From Pythium myriotylum (lineage: Eukaryota > Oomycota > Peronosporomycetes > Pythiales > Pythiaceae), in NCBI GenBank assembly GCA_023091665.1, contig JALJCQ010000029.1, positions 434,001 through 498,000 of the forward strand: a DNA stretch of 64,000 nucleotides, in the 5' to 3' direction. The notes under the pieces are model-generated. The model had not been told where the DNA came from, ran no database searches, and worked only from the letters and a program-made list of their open reading frames with translations. Shown in pieces: positions 31,159 through 40,268 of this stretch. Positions within the stretch are counted from its first letter, which is position 1; each line of letters starts with the position of its first letter. Both the position numbers and the translations under genes were made by a program.

Positions 31159-31635
31159 AAGAAGAGAGGCATCGTAGAAGGCGAGGCGAGTTGTAGTTTG
31201 TTGGGACTCGGTAGGAAATCACAATGAAAGGACGAGATCGAAAGGTTCACATTATCTTCGCGTCCACGACAAGAGAAACAAAACCAAAGAATATTAAGTG
31301 AAAGTTGGATTCACGAAGACACTGCGAGCGCCTCCTGTCGCAAGAAGAAGGAGAACTGCACTGTCTTCCTCGTTCTGATCGAAAGGCTCTCGCGCCGTCC
31401 AAGCAGCCAAAAAAAAAAACGAAATCTGGTTCCTAAACTTTAGGAATCAGATCGGATTAGAAGGCATTTCGCAAAGCTTCAACGAGTTTACTTCCTTCCC
31501 ATTCGCCAATAATCTATATAAATATCCATTTTGATCCAATCAAATTGGAGACTCCTGCTAAAACCGGCGTTTCCCGGCTGTCGGCCGCTGGATTCGACGC
31601 TGGTGTAGACGACCGCGAACCAGAGCGCCCCCTCC
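31159..31635. other. intergenic region with a near-perfect palindrome
   Basis: A 29-nt palindrome lies at 31424-31452: ATCTGGTTCCTAAA, one C, then its near reverse complement, with one wobble mismatch. It follows an A10 run. No gene is seen. Confidence 0.55.
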
Positions 31636-33704
31636 ATGACCCTCCGGCTCCTCGCGCGGCCTCTGCGCGCGCACGCGCGTGGGCTCGCGCACGTCCACGG
31701 CCACAGGCGACTCGCGCGCGTTTCCGCGGCGTCGGCGCTCGTCGGAACGGCCTCGAACGGCCCTCTGGCGGCTCCAAAATCGCGGTTCTTCGGTTCGTCG
31801 ACCACGCGCGAGACGGTCGCCGATCTCCTGGCCGTGTCCAAGGAGTTCCGCAGCAAGCAGACCCACTACATCTTCGAGGACCAAACAGTCCGTGAGGCCG
31901 TGCGCTCGCTGGCCAAGAACGAGAACTCGGCGACGCTCGTGGTCGTCAACAAAGAGCACAAGGTCGTCGGGCTCGTGACCAACCACATTCTGCTCGAGCG
32001 CATCTCCAAGATGAAAGGCATCACGGACACGAAGCTGCCGCGCCGTCGAAGCAACAAGAAGGACAGCGAGCCGTCCGGGAACGCCGGGCCGGTCGACTGG
32101 GACTCCAAGGTCATCGACATTGCGATCCCGGCGCGCGAGATTCTCCACGTCTCTCCGAACGACTCGCTCGAAGACGTACGTGCTGTCGGGGTGTGTATTC
32201 TCGCGGGATTAGTTGGCGGCTAACATGTGGTTGGGGTGTAGTGTCGAGCAGTGATGGCGCTCTCGGGTCGAGGCGAGATTCCCGTGCTGGAAGGAGGGAA
32301 GCTGCTCGGAACCGTGTCGCTGATCGATATCGCCTCGCTCCTCCACCGCAGAGACGAACTAGATAGCGAGGCCCACACGAGGTCGGTGGAGTGGGAGGGG
32401 GTTGTCCGTCGTCACGGAACGAGATGGCTAAATATCTGCTTGAACGTGTAGTGCCAAGTCGGACTACATCAACGTGATTCTTCCTCGCAAGGGACTGCCG
32501 CTCAACACGTCACTCGACGATAACACGCACGAGTACGTCAGATCGTGTATGCCGTGGCACCATGGCCTGAGTGTTGATTTGGTTTCATTCTTCGTGCTCC
32601 AGAGCGAAGATTCCTGGTGAGCACTGGGCGTACTACCTCCACTCGTACGCGATGTCGATCCCACACCCGGGCAAGAAAGACACAGGCGGCGAAGATGCGT
32701 ACTTTGTGGGCACGCTCGACCCGACGTCCGAAGTGTTTGACGAGACCACGAAACGTTTTCGCGAACACTATGGTCCAGTTGACGTGTTGACGCTTGGCGT
32801 CGCCGACGGAGTGGGCTCGTGGTTCGAGAAGGGAATTAGCGCAAAGTTGTACGCGCAGGAGCTCATGAGGGCTGCTCACAAGGCTGCACAGATCTCGTAC
32901 GCGAAGGAGCACCGTGTTGACCCGAGTGAGGTTCTGCATGCGGCGTGGTCGAACGTCTTGCAGAAAGAAATCGTTGGTAGCTCGACTGCGTGTGTGATCT
33001 CCCTGGACCCTCAAGGCGCAGAACTCCACGCTGTCAACCTGGGTGACTCCGGCTTCTTGATCATTCGTGACAAGCGATCCGATAAGGACTCTGTTCATCA
33101 ACGAGGCACACTTGATGGCTCACTATCACGCAAGATCCGCGATCATGACAGTGATCTCACACCTGCTGGACGCCGCAAAGGGGCCCACGTGTCTTATCGA
33201 TCCCCGCAACAGTTGCATTATTTCAACTGCCCTTTCCAGCTCGGCTATGTTGGTCCCGAGATCCGCCAAGACGTGCACAAAGATCTTGAACAGGCTCCGT
33301 CGCCAACTCCGACACCGATGAATGAGAAACCACTCTTCGAGACCCCAGAGAACGGAGTGCGCCTTCGAGTACCTGTCGTGGAAGGCGACCTGATCTTGCT
33401 AGCTACGGACGGGCTTTTCGACAATGTTGACGAAGACGTGCTCCTCGACATTGTCAGCAAGGAACCTGAACTGGAGCCGTTGACAAAGCGGCTCGTGCAG
33501 ACTGCTTACGAGCTCTCCCTAGACCGCACTCGCGACTCGCCGTTTGCGCGACTAGCCAAGGAGAACGATTTGCTTTGGGGAGGTGGCATGCCGGACGACA
33601 TCACAATCATCGCTGCGCGTGTCCAGAAGCGAAAGGTTGCTGACACGGTGGAAGAAGGAGAGACTGCGACAGCAGAGGCCGAGCTCCGAGCAGTCGTGGC
33701 GTAA
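31636..33704 (+). CDS. mitochondrial CBS-CBS-PP2C fusion phosphatase (4 exons)
   Basis: Best read as one gene of 620 residues: exons 31636-32175, 32242-32381, 32452-32532 and 32603-33704. All three introns (66, 70 and 70 nt) have GT..AG ends and keep the frame; the first has CTAAC near its end. Residues 1-55 are Arg-rich with no acids, a mitochondrial presequence. Two CBS motifs follow (about 65-125 and 155-235; the second crosses intron 1: ..SPNDSLED / CRAVMALSGRG..). The C-terminal half is a PTC7-like PP2C with metal/phosphate-site motifs GGEDAY, GVADGVGSW, LGDSGF, LATDGLFDN and GMPDDITII. CBS pairs usually sense adenine nucleotides, so adenylate-regulated Ser/Thr dephosphorylation in mitochondria is inferred. 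If the introns are not spliced it would be two separate frames. Confidence 0.83.
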
Positions 33705-34004
33705 AATCCGAGAGATATAATCGAGATTAACACTGGCTATGAGGTCGTGCCGTACTAGCGTGGAGAATCTGTGGAGTAGCGTGATTGTAGCAGATGGACC
33801 CAGCTTTTGAGCATCATTTGTTCATGGGAAACGAATGCATAGGCTGTACGAGTTGGTTGCTCATTCGAAGAAAGTGAACTGGTTTCTGTTCGTACACTTG
33901 GATACGTGGAAAAAATCCCAGCATATTGTACAAACGCAGCGAATCTGCCAGTAACACACAAGGGCGCGGGTTTGATAAACGCTATTTCATCAAATAAAGA
34001 AAAC

Positions 34005-35129
34005 CTAGCTAGAGAGCTCGTCGAACGAGTCTTCGTCACCCGTGGCAGATTCTACGGTCAATTCGCCACCTGTGCCAGCTGTGTCATCATCATCGTCATC
34101 CTGTTCATCGTCCTCCTCGTCGTCTTCGCCTTCCTCGTCAGCCGGCTGAGCCGCTGCGGTGTTCTCGTCCGTATCTTCGTCGGACAGTAAGTTGATCTCT
34201 CCATCTTCATCCTCATCTTCTTCGTCTTCATCAGCGACCGCTCTCTTGCTGTCAACGTCGTCATCCTCGTCCTCTTCATCCTCTTCGCCATAGTCCTCAT
34301 CGTCGTCGACTTCCAGCGGCGCATCCTCGGTTCCCCGCATGTAGAGCTCGCTGACTCGAATGGCCTCTTTCATCAAACCGAGAATCACGTCGTTTGCGCA
34401 AGCGTCCACGAGAATTGCATCTCGAGCCGCCTCATGGCCTTCAAAGAGATCTTCTCCGTACTTCTCCAGCGCCGTGAGCACTAGTTTACTCCGCGCCGAG
34501 CTGTCGAGTTGGTGCAGAAGCTGCCGGGCCTCCGCCTTATTCTGCTCGATCTTTCGTCGCTGCAGCGGGGACAGCAGCTGGCCGTCTTCCTCATCTTCCT
34601 CCTCGTCGTCATCTTCCTCCTCCTTGGATTCATTCTCTTCGTCGTCGTCTTCCTCATCCTCTTCATTATCGTCCTCGTCTTCGTCCTCATCTTCCAACGT
34701 GACCACATCCAGTTGCTTGCCGTGGCCGTTTGTATTACGAGGGGCCTCGTCTTCGTCCGTGCTGGCATCCGGGGGTGCGAGCGCGTCGTCGTCTTCGTCT
34801 GCGATGCCTTCGAGATCCACATCAATGTCGTCGTTGGCTCCCCCTTCCTCTTCCCCGGTCTCGCCACCCGTGAGCGGCTCGTCGTCGTCCTCGCCGCCGT
34901 CGACACGCGGCTTCTTGAGCACGGGCGAGACCATGACGTCGTCCAGCGTCGTTGCCTCGAGCTCGAGGTCGTCTCCGTTGCCCTCGGCGCTCTCGGCGGC
35001 CTCGGTGAGCAGCTCGAGCGCGCGCTTCTTGAGGCCGTTGCCCGAGGCGTCGTTGGCGTCGTCCAGCTCGCCCACGGCGGCCGCGAGCGCGTCGGCTGCC
35101 GCCGCCACCGCGTCTTCAGGGTCGGCCAT
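34005..35129 (-). CDS. highly acidic protein of unknown function
   Basis: 374 residues with three long Asp/Glu-rich blocks (about 118-190, 270-315 and 330-365). Between the first two lies a non-acidic predicted helical part (QLLSPLQRRKIEQNKAEARQ.., LLHQLDSSARSKLVLTALEKYGEDL). KKPRV near residue 73 could be a nuclear signal. Acidic stretches of this kind occur in histone chaperones and nucleolar proteins, but I recognise no domain, so the role is open. The start (MADPEDAV) is the only early Met. Its acidic repeats produce long antisense Ser-rich frames, which are not genes. Confidence 0.7.
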   Translation of the reverse strand: MADPEDAVAAAADALAAAVGELDDANDASGNGLKKRALELLTEAAESAEGNGDDLELEATTLDDVMVSPVLKKPRVDGGEDDDEPLTGGETGEEEGGANDDIDVDLEGIADEDDDALAPPDASTDEDEAPRNTNGHGKQLDVVTLEDEDEDEDDNEEDEEDDDEENESKEEEDDDEEEDEEDGQLLSPLQRRKIEQNKAEARQLLHQLDSSARSKLVLTALEKYGEDLFEGHEAARDAILVDACANDVILGLMKEAIRVSELYMRGTEDAPLEVDDDEDYGEEDEEDEDDDVDSKRAVADEDEEDEDEDGEINLLSDEDTDENTAAAQPADEEGEDDEEDDEQDDDDDDTAGTGGELTVESATGDEDSFDELSS

Positions 35130-35411
35130 GCTTTGTTCTCTCTGCTTCGTGCGTCGCGGGCGCCTCGCGTGGCCGTGCAGAGCGCGAGCTCGGTCGCGGC
35201 GTGACCTTCGTGTCGGGTCTTGGATTGGGGCCCCAAGGGTGCTCGGAGCTCAACATGCGAACTTAGTCTCCCCTCCTGCGCATCTAAAGGGCATTCAAGC
35301 GCGGGAATCGGATATAGTGCCGAACCAGAGAGCATGGACGACTTGTCACGACACTGTATTTCGCGCGGTGGCGGCTAAGAGAGGGTTCTATCGGGAGGGG
35401 GGAAATAATAA

Positions 35412-36053
35412 TTAGAGCTGCATCTGCATGGCAGCGATCTCCTCGGACTGCCAGAGCAGCTGCTGGAGCAGGTCGGTCTCGAGCTCGGTCATGACCTCGT
35501 GCGGCGTCATGGCCGGGCCGTCGGCGATGCACGACGGCGAGCGCACGGCGTGCGCCGGGGAGCCGGGCGCCGACTTGGGCGAGCTGGGCGCCGAGTGCGT
35601 CGAGGTGCTCGCGTCGGCCGTCGCGGGCGCGCCCGAGCCGTTGCAGCGCGCGCAGGTGGCCGCGAGCGACTCCAAGTAGGCGTTGCGCTCGCGCAGCGCG
35701 ACGACCTCGGCCTCGAGGTCGCGGATCTTCTGCTGCGAGCGCTCGCGCAGCCGCGCCGCGGCGATGCGGTTCTTGATCTTCTTGACCTCTTGCGGGTCGT
35801 AGACGTTGGTGAGCTCGTTGGGGATCTCGATGGTCTCGCGCTTGCGGCGGCGGCGCGGCGGCTGCGTCTGCACCTGCGTCGGCTTGGCGGCCTTGGCGCT
35901 CGGGTACGGCGCGTAGTGGAGCGGCGCGACTGGCTTGGCGTCCTCGTCTTGGTAGTCGTGCTCGTCCGCGGGCAGCGAGATCATGAGCTGGCTGAAGGTG
36001 GTCGAGACCTCGAACGAGACGGGGGAGCCGACGGGGTTGGAGAGCGAGTTCAT
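35412..36053 (-). CDS. bZIP transcription factor
   Basis: 213 residues with a basic region at about 90-106 (EVKKIKNRIAAARLRERSQQ, having the invariant N95 and the R of the NxxAAxxLRxR pattern) followed by a leucine zipper with heptad positions L113, L120 and L127. An Arg/Lys cluster (RRRRKR, 67-72) serves as a nuclear signal. The C-terminal half is Ser/Pro/Ala-rich with SPxSAPGSP-type phosphorylation sites, then an acidic/Gln helix at the end. Several oomycete bZIPs replace the invariant Asn by Cys; this one keeps Asn. Binding as a dimer to short palindromic DNA sites is expected from the family. Targets are unknown. Confidence 0.88.
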   Translation of the reverse strand: MNSLSNPVGSPVSFEVSTTFSQLMISLPADEHDYQDEDAKPVAPLHYAPYPSAKAAKPTQVQTQPPRRRRKRETIEIPNELTNVYDPQEVKKIKNRIAAARLRERSQQKIRDLEAEVVALRERNAYLESLAATCARCNGSGAPATADASTSTHSAPSSPKSAPGSPAHAVRSPSCIADGPAMTPHEVMTELETDLLQQLLWQSEEIAAMQMQL

Positions 36054-36713
36054 GGTTGGAGATGGCGAAGAGAGAGAGAGAGGCGGATGCTCTTAAGAGA
36101 GGCTTGTGTGCATGAGGGGAAGTCCAGGAATGGGAATGGGCTCGTGTCATGATGGCGACGCGCGCATCGCGACGCATCGTATGGATTAGGTGGTGACTGG
36201 ATCATAGGGTGGAGTTGACAGGTGGGACCTTCACTCCGTTGAAAAGACCATCACTCGTACTGGAATCTGGAGAAAATTCCCACGTTGGCAGGGGCGAATG
36301 TTGGTCACGAAATGGACACAAACAAGCCACAGAGCTCGTGACGAGATCCGTCCGTCGGCAATTGAGGTGGACGACTTGGAGGCCGCGTAATGAGCCGCAG
36401 TGGAAAGAGAAGAAGAAGACGAAGTGCGTTTGGCGTCTGTGCTGTCAGTCGGCCTTCCATGTGTCTGGCTGCATGGCGCCCTCCCGCCAACGTCGGTGTC
36501 AAGTCAGTCAATGTGGCGATGTTACTCGAAGGTCGTTTGGCGTTGGTTGTCTGCTCGGACGACACGAAGTAGTTTATTTTTTTCGATTTTCGGTTTTTTA
36601 TTGTCGTTCGTGGAATTTATTTTGTTTTGGTTTTGGTTTTGGATCCCTCCCCTCGCTCCCCCGCCAAAGAGCGCGGGCGCGCAGACCCGTTTTTTCTTTC
36701 CTTCGCACTCGCC
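36054..36713. other. intergenic region, nothing recognised
   Basis: Divergent gap between the bZIP and FoP-domain genes. A GA run lies in the bZIP 5' UTR (about 36067-36082) and a T/G-rich stretch at 36565-36645. The frame across 36209-37273 is out of phase with the real gene downstream. Confidence 0.5.
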
Positions 36714-37151
36714 ATGCCTCGCCAACGCGGAGGCCGCGGCGCCAACGCCGCCGACAAGTCCAACGCCAACGGCAAGCGCGCGGCGCCGTACGAGACGCGT
36801 CGCAAGGGCGCCAACAACGCCAACACCAAGAATACCAACAACGCCAACACCAAGAACGCCAACAACGCCAAGAGCAAGGGCAAGGGAGGCGGAGGTCGAG
36901 GCCGAGGAGGAGGCCGAGGCGGCGGTCGCGGCGACAAGCCCAAGCCCAAGACGGCGGAGGAGCTGGACCGCGAGATGGACTCGTACTGGGGCAAGTCGGA
37001 GGAGCACGCGCAGAAGAAGCTGGACAGCGACATGGACGAGTACTGGAAGAGCAAGGACGCGGCCAAGAGCGACGAGGGCGCCGGCGCCGTGGTCGAGGAC
37101 AAGACCGGCGAGGCGGCGCCCGCCGAGACGACCGAGGACAAGGCCGAGTAG
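36714..37151 (+). CDS. small RGG protein with duplicated FoP motif (ALYREF/CHTOP-like)
   Basis: 145 residues. The N-terminus is basic with an Asn/Lys/Thr-rich tandem stretch (NNANTKN repeated three times, about residues 34-52), followed by an RGG box (GGGGRGRGGGRGGGRG). The C-terminus has two copies of the motif found in the Chtop/ALY C-terminal duplication domain: KTAEELDREMDSYW and, 22 residues later, KKLDSDMDEYW. In other eukaryotes such proteins join the TREX mRNA-export complex, bind the helicase UAP56/DDX39 through this motif, and are methylated at RGG arginines. There is no RRM here, so it is closer to CHTOP than to ALYREF. The start at 36714 follows a T-rich leader. Confidence 0.78.
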   Translation: MPRQRGGRGANAADKSNANGKRAAPYETRRKGANNANTKNTNNANTKNANNAKSKGKGGGGRGRGGGRGGGRGDKPKPKTAEELDREMDSYWGKSEEHAQKKLDSDMDEYWKSKDAAKSDEGAGAVVEDKTGEAAPAETTEDKAE

Positions 37152-37269
37152 AGGGCGGGGTGTTTACTCTATGGTACTACTATAGACGCCTCGGCGCTTG
37201 TGAGAGAGAGAGAGACCGACGAGAGCGCGAGCACGAGGTGTCTGAAACAAAAAAAAAAGAATCGAAAGC

Positions 37270-38625
37270 TTAGCCGAACACTTCTTGCAGTTTGCCGAGT
37301 GCGGCGAGCACGAGCCACAGGACCCCGACGATCACGGAGAGCAAGGACGAGAAGATGGCGATGCGGAACGCCATGAGCTCGCTGCGCTCGCCCAGACGAC
37401 CCGTGGCTTCGCCGTAGATCGCCGCGAAGACGCCCATGGTCGCGATCGACGTGAGGCAGAACGAGCCGAGATAGAGGAACGACTTGAACGTGTCGTGGAG
37501 ACCGACCGCCGGGAGCACGCCGAGAATGCCGCCGGGCCCCGCGATGCCGTGGACGATGCCGACGATCAGCGCTGTGCACTACAGAAGGTGGAGCGAGGTG
37601 TCGTGAGGGATAAGGTACGACGAGGACGATCACAGCGGCAGATGAGAGCGTACCTTTTGTGTCTGGGCGTTCTTAAAGTCGATCTGCATCCACTTGGGCA
37701 GCTTGTACCGCCTGCCGCAGATCTTGACGCGCTCGTCCTTGTCCGGTTCGCCGTCGTCGTCGTCGCTGCTGTTGTCATCGTCGTCGTCGTCTCGCTGGCT
37801 GCTGTTGCTTCGCCGTCTCTCCGAGAGCAGTTCCTGGAGCGAGACCGTGCTGTCGGCTGGGCTCACTTGCGGAGGTACCGTGTCGTGCGGAATCGCGGGC
37901 GCTTGGGTCGAGCACTCGGTGTCTTCTTGCTCGGGAACGTCCTCTTCCTCCACTTTCTTCTTCTGCAACTGCGCGAGGCGCGGCTTTCGCTGCGACGGAG
38001 ACAGCGGCGAGCCGTCTCCGTGGTGGCGGTCCACCGGGGACCCTAGCGCCTTGGCGTCGGAGCTCTTGGCGCCCTTGTACAAGTGTTCGCGCGGCGACGC
38101 GCTGATGATCGAGGCCGTCTCGGTGTCGTCGTCGTCCTGCTCGGCGATCTCGTCCTCGGACGACGAGTCGCGTCCTTGCTCCAGTTGCGCGGCCTCGGCC
38201 TCGCTCTTGCGCAGCTTGGCCTCGCGCATCTCTCGCCGGCGCTGCTTGGACTTTTTCACGCCTTCATGGACGCCGTAGAGCCCGAGGCCGACCATGAAGA
38301 AGCCGACGAGCACGTCCGTGACGACGTTGAGCACCGTAAAGTCGAGCTTGCCGTCGAGCCCGATGAAGATGACGGCCATGATGATGAGCCCGATGCTGTG
38401 GCCGCAGCCCCAGCGGATGCCGAGCGCGAAGGATCGCCAGGACGAGCCGGCCGAGAGCGTGGCGAGCGCGCTGAGGTGGTCCGGGCCCGTGAGCACGTGG
38501 ATGAGCCCGAAAAAGAGCCCCGTGAGCACGAGCTTGAAGGGCGACGAGTGCGCCAGCGCGCCGCCGTCCTCCGTGGCGTGCATGGCCGCCTGCGTCACCT
38601 CGACGCGCAGCACGCGCGTCGCCAT
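37270..38625 (-). CDS. NicO/UreH-type nickel-cobalt transporter (2 exons)
   Basis: Exon 1 is 38625-37654 and exon 2 is 37578-37270, joined in phase 0 across a 75-nt intron with GTACGC at its 5' end and TGTAG at its 3' end. The 426-residue product has metal-binding helices with HVLTGPDHLSA (His and DH of the family signature) and GCGHSIGL in the first half, then a 200-residue acidic, Ser/Asp-rich cytosolic loop with DDDDD runs, then GIVHGIAGPGGILGVLPA and further helices in exon 2. Members move Ni2+ or Co2+ across membranes. The long loop is unusual compared with bacterial homologues. The start at 38625 (MATRVLRVEV) is the first ATG; sequence further up lacks one. Confidence 0.82.
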
Positions 38626-38913
38626 GGATGATAGGGAACTGGGAGCTGCCGAGCGGGTCACCGAGCACCGGTTAACGGTTACGAACCGATCGGATCACAA
38701 AAAAGCCAGTGCCCGTTACAAAAAACAAACGACTCAAATGTATAAAATGACCAAAAGGAACGACATGTATAGTGTAAATTACGAAAATGGTCCCTCCCAC
38801 GAGAATAGCTTTCCAATGATGATGCGCCCACGGACGCGATAAGATCGTCGCCTTGCTTCGTTCGCTTGGGCTGAGGTCGCTCGCTCGCAGTTCGGCTGTG
38901 GAGGCTTCTCGTC

Positions 38914-40236
38914 ATGACGATCGTCAACCAGTGGACGGCCCACCAGCTCGGGCTCGCGATCGGCTACATGTTCCCCATCTACAAGTCGTCGCAGGCCCTG
39001 AGGCGCCAGGACAAGCACGAGCTGCTCCAGTGGATCGCCTTCTGGACCGTCAACGCCATCTTCTGGGCCGTCGAGATGGTCGGCGACACGGTCATCGGCT
39101 GGGTGCCCTTCTATGTCGAGGCCAAGGTCGCGCTGCTCTGCTGGCTCGTGCTGCCGCAGTACCGAGGCGCCCACGTGCTCCTCACCAAGTGGCTTGCACC
39201 GACGTTCGAGAAGCACGAGGACGTGATCGACGACGCCATCATGGACATGAAGCGACGAGCGAGCGAGAAAGTCGTCCAGGTGTGCAAAGACACGGCGGTG
39301 CTCGCACTGCGTCGAGGCTCCGGGGTCATGGCGCAAGGACAGCAGTACGTCGCTGCTCAGCTTGTGCAGCAGGCACTCGGCAAGCTTCAGCAGTCGCAGC
39401 CGTCGTCCGAGAACCAGGAGCTTCGTGTGCCTGCGGTCTTGTCGTTTCTCGCAACTTCTGCTGTGCCTTCGACGGAAGCCCCGGCCCCACGAAAGTCCAT
39501 CGCACCACCACCCAAGCTTGAGAAGAAGGAATCCCATCTCGAGATCATCGCGGAGGAGAAAGAACGCACCAAGTCCAAGGCTTCAAGCAAAGACAGCGAC
39601 ACGGATGCCAAGGGCAGCGAGCCTGTTCACACCAAAAATGCCATGCCTTCGCCAAAGGCGTCCAGCCCAAAACGCCCACCGCCACCTCCAAAGGCGACGG
39701 CTCCAGCGGTTCCAGCCCATCAAGCGAAATCCAACCAAGAGAAGAGCAAAGAGCTCGTTGCTCACTTCAAAAAGCTACTTGTGAAAGGGTTCCATTTGAA
39801 GTATTACCCGACCGAAGGAGTGGTGAAGAACCGAACTCTACGGCTCCAAAACGCCCAATCTCGCTACCTGGTGTTCGAGAGCACCTCGAACGACACCGCA
39901 ACCAACAAAAAGTTGGTCACTCTTTTCATCCACAACGTCCGACGCGTTGCCGCCACCAAAGCGGGCGACTCGGGAATCCATACAACCGTCGACGACAATC
40001 TCGCTTTCGTACTTGACAATGCAAAATCGACTCTTCTCTTCGAGGCCGACTCGACGAAGACGCGAGACTTGCTCGTCGCCGGTATGCGATTACTCGTCAA
40101 TGAGCGCAAGCGACAGGATACAATTGCGGTGACCACAATCACGGCCGCGTTGGAAAAACTCTTGAAACAGCGTGCATTTGATCGTTGGGTTTGCACACCT
40201 GCTGAAAAGAAGCAGGATCAAGACGACACGCTGTAG
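38914..40236 (+). CDS. HVA22/REEP (TB2-DP1) membrane-shaping protein with PH-like C-terminus
   Basis: 440 residues. Residues about 10-110 match the TB2/DP1/HVA22 family: paired hydrophobic hairpins and YVEAKVALLCWLVLPQYRGA, the family hallmark. Next come a helical region and a Ser/Pro/Lys-rich linker (about 150-275). The last part, about 280-400 (FKKLLVKGFHLKYYP.., RTLRLQ, LVTLFIHNVRRV, NLAFVLDN, LLFEADSTKTRDLLVAGMRLLV), has the strand-then-helix pattern of a PH-like domain. REEPs curve tubular ER; the added PH-like domain could bind phosphoinositides (inference). Only 32 nt separate its end from the converging cyclase-like gene. Confidence 0.8.
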   Translation: MTIVNQWTAHQLGLAIGYMFPIYKSSQALRRQDKHELLQWIAFWTVNAIFWAVEMVGDTVIGWVPFYVEAKVALLCWLVLPQYRGAHVLLTKWLAPTFEKHEDVIDDAIMDMKRRASEKVVQVCKDTAVLALRRGSGVMAQGQQYVAAQLVQQALGKLQQSQPSSENQELRVPAVLSFLATSAVPSTEAPAPRKSIAPPPKLEKKESHLEIIAEEKERTKSKASSKDSDTDAKGSEPVHTKNAMPSPKASSPKRPPPPPKATAPAVPAHQAKSNQEKSKELVAHFKKLLVKGFHLKYYPTEGVVKNRTLRLQNAQSRYLVFESTSNDTATNKKLVTLFIHNVRRVAATKAGDSGIHTTVDDNLAFVLDNAKSTLLFEADSTKTRDLLVAGMRLLVNERKRQDTIAVTTITAALEKLLKQRAFDRWVCTPAEKKQDQDDTL

Positions 40237-40268
40237 ACGCTGATCTTGATAATAAAAAATACACTCCT

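Noticed and set aside
34360..35415. Ser-rich 351-codon plus-strand frame
   Set aside because: Poly-Ser arises from reading the Asp/Glu-rich gene on the other strand.
36209..37273. 354-codon frame overlapping the FoP-domain gene
   Set aside because: Out of phase with the RGG/FoP protein and Arg/Gln-rich without domain; begins in non-coding DNA.
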